A stretch of 10,784 nucleotides of DNA from the NCBI GenBank assembly GCA_007133365.1, contig SLMV01000052.1:1-10784 (forward strand), written 5' to 3'. The DNA is from Clostridia bacterium (GTDB lineage Bacteria; Bacillota; Sulfobacillia; SLMV01). The notes beneath the pieces are model-generated. The model was given only the letters and a program-made list of their open reading frames with translations. It was not told the DNA's origin and did not search any database. Both the position numbers and the translations under genes were made by a program. The first letter of the stretch is position 1, and every line of letters begins with the position of its first letter. Shown here piece by piece: positions 5,764 to 10,784 of the stretch.

Positions 5764-5789
5764 GTTGCCTTTCGCCATCGTGATAAAAT
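5762..5789 (+). promoter_or_regulatory. Candidate mnmE promoter
   Basis: TTGTTG (5762-5767) and TAAAAT (5784-5789) are 16 bases apart, between the jag terminator and mnmE. The -35 element overlaps the U tract of the terminator. The match is fair (TTG conserved, TAAAAT 5 of 6). A promoter is needed here if the terminator is efficient. Confidence 0.45.
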
Positions 5790-5825
5790 GGGTCTTAGTG
5801 ATCTCGGCGAGGGGGGCGACAAATC

Positions 5826-7232
5826 GTGAGGCAAGGAGAGGATACAATCGTTGCGGTGGCCACTCCGCCCGGTGTGGGCGCGATTGGCATCGTGCGCTTG
5901 ACGGGACCGGATGCCATTTCCATTGCCGAGCGGGTCTTTCGTCGATCCCATGGCCAAGACGATGATCTTGCCAATGTAGCCTCACACACAGTGAATCATG
6001 GATATATTGCGGATCCTGAAAGCGATGAACCGATTGATGAAGTGCTGCTGCTGGTGATGCGGGGTCCTCATAGTTATACCGGCGAAGATGTGGTGGAGTG
6101 CCATGGTCACGGGGGGCCGGTGCCACTTTCAGCCGTTCTTAGGGCGCTTTTACAGATGGGTGCTCGTCCGGCGGAACCGGGTGAATTCACCCGGCGAGCG
6201 TTCTTAAATGGCCGCCTTGATCTCAGTCAGGCGGAAGCCGTTGCCGATCTCATTGATTCGCGCTCGCAAAAGGGAGCGCAACTTGCATTGGATCAGTTGG
6301 CGGGACGGTTAGGAGCAGTTATCCGAGGCCTTCGCCATCAGTTGCTCGACATGATGGCGCATTTGGAGGTCGTATTGGACTATCCGGAAATGGCAATCGA
6401 ACCAGAAGCGCGCGAGCGGTTTCGCGAACAATTGGTAAGCATCCGCGACGAGTTGGATGCCCTCATCCGCAGCGCCTCGACCGGAAAACCATTCCGTGAT
6501 GGTGTTCGAACGGTCATCCTCGGTCAACCAAATGTGGGAAAATCGTCTTTGTTAAACGCCATGCTCGGACGCGACCGGGCCATTGTGACCGAAATCCCCG
6601 GCACGACCCGGGATGTTTTAGAGGAAAGTGTGGTGGTCAACGGCCTGCCTTTGGTCCTGACGGATACGGCCGGCCTCCGAAGCAGCGAGGATGAAGTGGA
6701 AAGAATTGGGGTCGATCGTGCGACGGCTGCCGCGCAACAGGCCGATTTGATTCTATTCGTGTTAGATGACACGCAACCGCTTTCAGAAGAAGAAGTGCGG
6801 CTGGCGCGAGAGTTGGCCGAACAACAAGGCGTCATCCTCGTCGTCAATAAGATTGATTTAGGGGTTGGGGCCATCGAGGAGAAGATGCTACGGGAATATC
6901 TCCCCTTTGCTCCCATCGTTCGCGTATCTGCCAAAACGCGTTCGGGGCTGGAAACGCTTGATGAAGCCGTTTCCAGCCGGATCCTGGGTGATTCCCGTTA
7001 TCAGATGGGTGGAGAAGGGGTCATTATCACCAATGCCCGCCACGAGCAGGCCTTGCGCCGGGCGCGTGAGGCGCTCGATGAAGGGATGACGGCGCTCGAT
7101 GGCGATATGCCCGCCGACATGGTGAGTATCGATCTTCGCGAAACGTTAGAAGCGCTGGGGCAAATTACCGGGGATACGGTGACGGAAGACTTGCTCGACC
7201 GCATCTTTTCGACGTTTTGTTTGGGGAAGTAG
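5826..7232 (+). CDS. mnmE: tRNA uridine-5-carboxymethylaminomethyl modification GTPase MnmE
   Basis: This gene encodes a 468-residue GTPase that works with MnmG to modify the wobble uridine (U34) of certain tRNAs, using a tetrahydrofolate-bound one-carbon unit. The N-terminal domain opens with the typical DTIVAVATPPGVGAIGIVRL. The G domain, inserted in a helical region, has GQPNVGKS at 233-240, the PGTTRD switch, DTAGLR at 280-285 and NKIDL at 341-345. The C-terminus ends in FCLGK, the conserved C-x-G-K tail with the catalytically important cysteine (C465). The GTG start at 5826 follows GAGGGGGG (5809-5816) by 9 bases. It begins the second rightward operon, with mnmG 30 bases downstream. Confidence 0.97.
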   Translation: MRQGEDTIVAVATPPGVGAIGIVRLTGPDAISIAERVFRRSHGQDDDLANVASHTVNHGYIADPESDEPIDEVLLLVMRGPHSYTGEDVVECHGHGGPVPLSAVLRALLQMGARPAEPGEFTRRAFLNGRLDLSQAEAVADLIDSRSQKGAQLALDQLAGRLGAVIRGLRHQLLDMMAHLEVVLDYPEMAIEPEARERFREQLVSIRDELDALIRSASTGKPFRDGVRTVILGQPNVGKSSLLNAMLGRDRAIVTEIPGTTRDVLEESVVVNGLPLVLTDTAGLRSSEDEVERIGVDRATAAAQQADLILFVLDDTQPLSEEEVRLARELAEQQGVILVVNKIDLGVGAIEEKMLREYLPFAPIVRVSAKTRSGLETLDEAVSSRILGDSRYQMGGEGVIITNARHEQALRRAREALDEGMTALDGDMPADMVSIDLRETLEALGQITGDTVTEDLLDRIFSTFCLGK

Positions 7233-7262
7233 TCTTAATCGGGATGAAGGGAGATCAATATT

Positions 7263-9167
7263 GTGCAGGCGTCGGGAAAGTATGATGTCATTGTGGTGGG
7301 GGCGGGTCATGCCGGCTGCGAAGCGGCGCTCAAGACGGCGGCGCTGGGATGGCAGACGCTCCTTTTGACCATTAACTTAGATGGGATTGCCCTTATGCCC
7401 TGTAATCCGTCGATCGGGGGGCCCGCCAAAGCCCAGTTGGTCCGCGAGATTGACGCCCTCGATGGTGCTATGGCGAAGGCGATCGACTCGTGCGCTATAC
7501 AAATGCGCACCCTCAACACGGGCAAGGGGCCGGCTGTGCAAGCACTTCGTGCTCAGGCGGATAAATCTGCCTATAGTGCTCATATGCGAAAACGGGTGAT
7601 GACCCAACCCGGTTTGACGATCAAACAGGCGATGGTGCACCGGTTGTTTATTCGTTCGGGACGGGTTGAAGGCGTGCTGACCAAGACCGGGTTGACCTAT
7701 CAGGCCGCCGCGGTTATTTTGACCACTGGCGTTTATCTCGAGGGCCGGGTGATCACGGGGAATCACGCCTATAAATCGGGTCCCAACGGGCTTTTGCCCG
7801 CAGAGGGTTTGTCGGAAGATCTCGCCGCCCATTCACTTAAGATCCGCCGGTTTAAAACGGGGACCCCGCCGCGTTTGGCGCGTCAGACCGTGGATTATGC
7901 TAAAATGCACCGTCAAGATGGTGATCCATTGCCACGGGCCTTTTCGTTAATGTCCCCCATCAATGACCCGGACCGTCCGGATGAACCGCTTGAAACCATC
8001 CGGGAGCAACTCCCGTGTTGGTTGACGAAGACCACACCGGGCACCCACCGTCTCATTCGCGACAACATTGAGCGCGCCCCCCTCTTCGATGGCACCATTG
8101 GTGGGGTGGGACCGCGCTATTGCCCATCGGTCGAGGACAAGGTGATGCGTTTCCCCGATCGTAACACCCATCCCATCTTCCTCGAGCCCGAGGGGTGGGA
8201 CAATGAGGAAATGTATGTTTTGGGTCTATCGACCAGTTTGCCAGAAGATGTTCAGATGGCACTTTTGACCACCATACCGGGACTGGAACAAGCGGAGATA
8301 TTGAGGCCGGGTTATGCCATCGAATACGACTATCTCGACCCGTTGGAGTTGGATGCTTCCCTCGCGGTGAAAAAGATTCAAGGATTGTTCTCGGCGGGAC
8401 AAATCAACGGGACGTCCGGATATGAAGAGGCGGCCGCCCAAGGGGTCCTGGCCGGCATCAATGTGCACCAATGGCTCAGCGAGAAGCCTCCCCTCCTCCT
8501 CGACCGATCGCAAGCTTATCTGGGAGTCTTGGTTGATGATCTGACGACGAGCGGTGTGGATGAGCCTTACCGGATGCTGACGTCACGGGCAGAATACCGG
8601 TTGCTTTTGCGACAAGGGAATGCCGATGAACGCCTCACGGAATTGGCGTACCGGTTGGGCGCGGTTTCAAAAGCCCGCTATCAAAGGATGCGTCGCCGCC
8701 GCGAATTGATCCAACAGGAAATCGAACGCCTGCATCAGGTTCGCGTCAAGTCGAGCGCCGAAATAGACGCTTGGCTCAAAAAGCAGGGGACGTCGCCCCT
8801 TCATGATGCCGCCAGCCTTGCGGAACTTCTGCGACGTCCGGAGATCCGCTATTCGGCATTAACCGGGTTTTTGGACCCGACGCCGCCCCGTTTGGCGCCC
8901 GTCGTCGCGGAGGAAGTGGAAATCCGCATCAAATACGAAGGCTATATCGAAAAACAGCGCCAGCAGATTGCGCGGTTTCAACGCGCTGAGAATCGTCCGA
9001 TCCCAGAAGACCTCGCCTACGATGAGGTGACCGGACTGAGCCGGGAGGCACGGGAGAAGTTGAAGAAGATCCGTCCCCGATCGCTGGGACAAGCCAGCCG
9101 TATTCCCGGGGTGACGCCGGCCGATGTCTCCGTGCTTATGGTCTGGATTGGAGCCGGTAAGAAGTGA
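7263..9167 (+). CDS. mnmG: tRNA uridine-5-carboxymethylaminomethyl modification enzyme MnmG
   Basis: This gene encodes the 634-residue FAD- and NADH-dependent partner of MnmE (also called GidA), acting on U34 of tRNAs. The dinucleotide-binding motif GAGHAGCEAA is at 13-22, followed by the family stretch MPCNPSIGGPAK and VREIDALDG. The active-site region GPRYCPSVEDKV places the conserved cysteine at 287. The C-terminal tRNA/MnmE-binding end LGQASRIPGV is typical. The length (usually 620-635) separates it from the shorter folate-dependent TrmFO. The GTG at 7263 follows AAGGGAGA (7247-7254) by 8 bases. The stop overlaps the rsmG start. Confidence 0.97.
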   Translation: MQASGKYDVIVVGAGHAGCEAALKTAALGWQTLLLTINLDGIALMPCNPSIGGPAKAQLVREIDALDGAMAKAIDSCAIQMRTLNTGKGPAVQALRAQADKSAYSAHMRKRVMTQPGLTIKQAMVHRLFIRSGRVEGVLTKTGLTYQAAAVILTTGVYLEGRVITGNHAYKSGPNGLLPAEGLSEDLAAHSLKIRRFKTGTPPRLARQTVDYAKMHRQDGDPLPRAFSLMSPINDPDRPDEPLETIREQLPCWLTKTTPGTHRLIRDNIERAPLFDGTIGGVGPRYCPSVEDKVMRFPDRNTHPIFLEPEGWDNEEMYVLGLSTSLPEDVQMALLTTIPGLEQAEILRPGYAIEYDYLDPLELDASLAVKKIQGLFSAGQINGTSGYEEAAAQGVLAGINVHQWLSEKPPLLLDRSQAYLGVLVDDLTTSGVDEPYRMLTSRAEYRLLLRQGNADERLTELAYRLGAVSKARYQRMRRRRELIQQEIERLHQVRVKSSAEIDAWLKKQGTSPLHDAASLAELLRRPEIRYSALTGFLDPTPPRLAPVVAEEVEIRIKYEGYIEKQRQQIARFQRAENRPIPEDLAYDEVTGLSREAREKLKKIRPRSLGQASRIPGVTPADVSVLMVWIGAGKK

Positions 9168-9847
9168 TGGGTGGGCGGGGACTTACGAACACGCTAGCGG
9201 GGATCCCAACGGCGCTTTTTCCCCGGAGCGCGGACGCGCTCGCCCTTTATTTGGACGAATTACGCCAATGGAATGAAAAACTGCATCTGGTGGCCGATGC
9301 TCGATCGGAGGTGCTTCTCGGCCGGCATCTTTCGGATTCGTTGATGGGGCTTCGTACCCTTGATGGATTGGCGGCGAAGGGTGCAGCGCGTTGCCGACAA
9401 CCCCTGCAAATATTTGATCTTGGGAGTGGCGGTGGGTTTCCGGGCCTCGTTATTGCGATGGCGCGCCCTCACTGGGACCTCACCTTGATTGATAGTGAGT
9501 CACGAAAGGTTGGATTTTTGCTTCGAGTGGCGGCGGCGTGTGACCTTTCGAATGTTCGCGTCATTAAGTCACGGATTGAAGATTGGCATCCGGGAAAGGT
9601 CGCCGACATTTGTGTGGCGCGCGCCCTTACCGACCTTGGAGGCCTCGTGGCGCTCTCCACCCCCCTCCTTCGAAGCGGTGGCTTTGGGGTCTGGTGGAAG
9701 GGGCGCGGGGCGCTGGAGGAATTGGCCGAGGCGAACGATGAAATGAAATCCCAATATGTTCGGATCCGCGAACGCACCTTGTACCGTTGTCCTGACGAGA
9801 CCTTCTCAAGGCAGGTTATCATTACCCAAAAGCGTTTCGCATCCTAA
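9164..9847 (+). CDS. rsmG: 16S rRNA (guanine-N7) methyltransferase RsmG
   Basis: This gene encodes a 227-residue SAM-dependent methyltransferase (GidB) that methylates N7 of a guanine in the 530 loop of 16S rRNA; loss gives low-level streptomycin resistance in several bacteria. The N-terminal helix YLDELRQWNEKLHLV and GRHLSDSL precede the SAM-binding motif DLGSGGGFPG at 85-94, and the later VARALTDLGGLV and LLRSGGF stretches are also family-typical. Two starts are possible, GTG at 9164 or ATG at 9167; both overlap the mnmG stop (GTGATG), so translation is coupled. GGAG at 9150-9153 is better spaced for the GTG. The codon for E in the DSESRK stretch probably marks the ribose-binding acid. Confidence 0.95.
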   Translation: MMGGRGLTNTLAGIPTALFPRSADALALYLDELRQWNEKLHLVADARSEVLLGRHLSDSLMGLRTLDGLAAKGAARCRQPLQIFDLGSGGGFPGLVIAMARPHWDLTLIDSESRKVGFLLRVAAACDLSNVRVIKSRIEDWHPGKVADICVARALTDLGGLVALSTPLLRSGGFGVWWKGRGALEELAEANDEMKSQYVRIRERTLYRCPDETFSRQVIITQKRFAS

Positions 9848-9905
9848 AATGAAGGGGTTTTGCAAGCGATCACGAAGTTTCTCTTTGGCGAAAGGTGGCG
9901 AATCC

Positions 9906-10235
9906 ATGGCGTTTAATGAGCGGTTGAGAAATACGGCGACCGACCGGTTGTTTAGTGCGATGATGACCCTCGAATCTCATGAAGAATTCTATCGCCTATT
10001 TGAAGATCTTTGCACCGTGAGTGAGATAAATACGTTGTCGGCGCGTTTTCGCGCGGCTGAAATGCTGTATGACGGTGCCACATATGATGCGGTGGTCAGG
10101 GAGACCGGCATGAGCTCGGCGACGATTAGCCGAATCAAACGTTTTCTTTACTACGGTGCGGATGGCTATCGTTTGGCGATCGAGCGACTTCGGGATCAAA
10201 CCGAAGCATCGGATGATGTGGGACCTTCCGTTTGA
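9906..10235 (+). CDS. yerC: TrpR-like transcriptional regulator, YerC/YecD family
   Basis: This gene encodes a 109-residue all-helical DNA-binding protein of the TrpR superfamily, close in length and sequence to Bacillus YerC. The stretch EEFYRLFEDLCTVSEINTLS is followed by a helix-turn-helix around residues 58-80, with ETGMSSATISRIKR at 66-79 as turn and recognition helix. Comparative work, as I recall it, links this family in Bacillota to control of histidine genes (name HisR), and hisZ is the next gene, which supports that role. The ATG at 9906 follows AAAGGTGG (9891-9898) by 7 bases; an upstream in-frame ATG at 9849 lacks a ribosome binding site. No own promoter is seen, so it is probably read through from the mnmE operon, 58 bases after rsmG. 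Confidence 0.92.
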   Translation: MAFNERLRNTATDRLFSAMMTLESHEEFYRLFEDLCTVSEINTLSARFRAAEMLYDGATYDAVVRETGMSSATISRIKRFLYYGADGYRLAIERLRDQTEASDDVGPSV

Positions 10236-10260
10236 CATTCCTCACCGAGTCGGTTATGGT
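10232..10260 (+). promoter_or_regulatory. Sigma-A promoter for hisZ
   Basis: TTGACA (10232-10237) is a perfect -35 element and TATGGT (10255-10260) a 4-of-6 -10 element, separated by 17 bases. The -35 overlaps the yerC stop codon. Transcription would start near 10267, about 50 bases before the hisZ ATG, so hisZ can be controlled separately from yerC. Confidence 0.75.
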
Positions 10261-10274
10261 AGGTTATGTTTTAA

Positions 10275-10310
10275 CTCTTTAGGCACATAAAGAGATAAAG
10301 AGGTAAAGGG
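10275..10310. promoter_or_regulatory. Candidate operator: tandem 8-bp TAAAGRG repeats plus inverted copy
   Basis: TAAAGAG occurs at 10288-10294 and 10296-10302, and TAAAGGG at 10304-10310, so three copies recur at an exact 8-bp period. CTCTTTA at 10275-10281 is a perfect inverted copy of the first, with 6 bases between. The block lies just after the expected hisZ transcription start and runs into its ribosome binding site. TrpR-family proteins are known to bind sites in tandem at 8-bp spacing, and a TrpR-like gene lies directly upstream. Assignment to that protein is inference. Confidence 0.6.
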
Positions 10311-10317
10311 GGCTACC

Positions 10318-10784
10318 ATGACTGAATCACCGCGACAAATCTCCGCGCTAACTGCTCGCATGCGCGCGGCCGAGTTTGATATTCGAAATGTCTTCACCCG
10401 GTGGGGGTATGAAGAGATTATGACCTCCGCTTTGGTGGACTACGAGATTTTTAGGAAAAGTTATGCCACCTCGGAGGCCCAAACCTACAAATTGATCGGG
10501 GAGGACGGCCGGATTTTGGTCCTTAAGCCGGACATGACAACCCCGATTGCCCAGCTTGCCGCCACGCAGTGGCAAGATGTGGCGCGACCGCTTAGGGTGG
10601 CTTATTTCACCCGATTGTTTCGCCGGGGTGCTGACAACGACACCCGATCACGCGAGCTCTTTCAAGCCGGTGTGGAACTGATCGGTGATGACAATCCGCA
10701 GGGAGATGCGGAAATGATCGCCTTGGCTGCCCAGGCCTTGGCGGAAGCCGGGTTGGTGGAAGTCCAAATCAATGTGGGGCACAA
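10318..10784 (+). CDS. hisZ: ATP phosphoribosyltransferase regulatory subunit HisZ (5' part)
   Basis: The first 155 codons are present; the gene runs off the right edge. The product resembles the catalytic core of histidyl-tRNA synthetase: GYEEIMTSALVDYEIF, LKPDMTTPIAQLAAT (class II motif), a motif-2-like RVAYFTRLFRRG and RELFQAGVELIG. The last stretch and the altered motif 2 favour HisZ, which pairs with the short form of HisG to make the first, feedback-inhibited enzyme of histidine synthesis, over a true synthetase. The ATG at 10318 follows AAAGGGGG by 5 bases. It has its own promoter and operator-like repeats, and probably heads a his operon beyond the window. A HisS paralogue cannot be fully excluded without the C-terminal half. 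Confidence 0.88.
   Translation, partial: MTESPRQISALTARMRAAEFDIRNVFTRWGYEEIMTSALVDYEIFRKSYATSEAQTYKLIGEDGRILVLKPDMTTPIAQLAATQWQDVARPLRVAYFTRLFRRGADNDTRSRELFQAGVELIGDDNPQGDAEMIALAAQALAEAGLVEVQINVGH

Noticed and set aside
9849..9905. Longer yerC starting at the in-frame ATG at 9849
   Set aside because: No ribosome binding site precedes it, and the added residues are not part of the family; the ATG at 9906 has a good site.
10275..10294. CTCTTTA/TAAAGAG hairpin as a terminator after yerC
   Set aside because: The stem is AT-rich and is followed by purines, not a T tract, and it lies downstream of the hisZ promoter, where a DNA operator is more likely.
10265..10317. T-box or other histidine-sensing leader before hisZ
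   Set aside because: The leader is only about 50 bases, too short for a T-box, and no specifier loop or matching antiterminator pair can be seen.

Overview
The window is the replication-origin region of a bacterial chromosome, most likely from the Bacillota (Firmicutes) with moderate to fairly high G+C. The order yaaA-dnaN-dnaA | rpmH-rnpA-yidD-yidC-jag-mnmE-mnmG-rsmG is the classic Bacillus-type origin layout, shown here in mirror image (dnaA and dnaN on the minus strand). YerC, HisZ, Jag and a short YidC point the same way. A Sulfobacillus- or Clostridia-like host is possible, but I cannot name the genus from sequence alone. I see no transposon, phage, CRISPR array, tRNA or rRNA.

Left part (1-2885, minus strand): the start of a small S4-domain protein (yaaA-like, cut by the window edge), the sliding clamp gene dnaN, a 279-bp intergenic region, and the initiator gene dnaA. 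The dnaN/dnaA gap is the functional core of oriC. It has a perfect DnaA box, two tandem box pairs facing away from each other, a G tract, an array of DnaA-trio-like triplets and an 18-bp pure A/T unwinding element. The 612 bp on the other side of dnaA (2886-3497) carry no gene that I believe. They hold a weak candidate dnaA promoter, two inverted repeats, and a consensus sigma-A promoter that drives the rightward genes. No clear cluster of DnaA boxes was found there.

Middle part (3498-5696, plus strand): rpmH, rnpA, yidD, yidC and jag form one tightly packed operon (ribosomal protein, RNase P protein, membrane insertion factors, RNA-binding Jag). It ends in a strong intrinsic terminator at 5738-5763.

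Right part (5826-10235, plus strand): mnmE, mnmG and rsmG (tRNA wobble-uridine and 16S rRNA modification), followed by a TrpR-like regulator of the YerC family. Many Bacillota carry noc and the soj/spo0J (parA/parB) pair at this point. Here the window goes from rsmG through yerC into hisZ, the regulatory subunit of ATP phosphoribosyltransferase and first step of histidine synthesis, which is cut by the right edge. A good sigma-A promoter overlaps the yerC stop codon. Between it and hisZ lie three tandem 8-bp-spaced TAAAGRG repeats plus an inverted copy, a plausible operator for the adjacent TrpR-family protein. This candidate regulator-operator-target unit and the unusual mirror-symmetric DnaA-box arrangement are the two points most worth following up.
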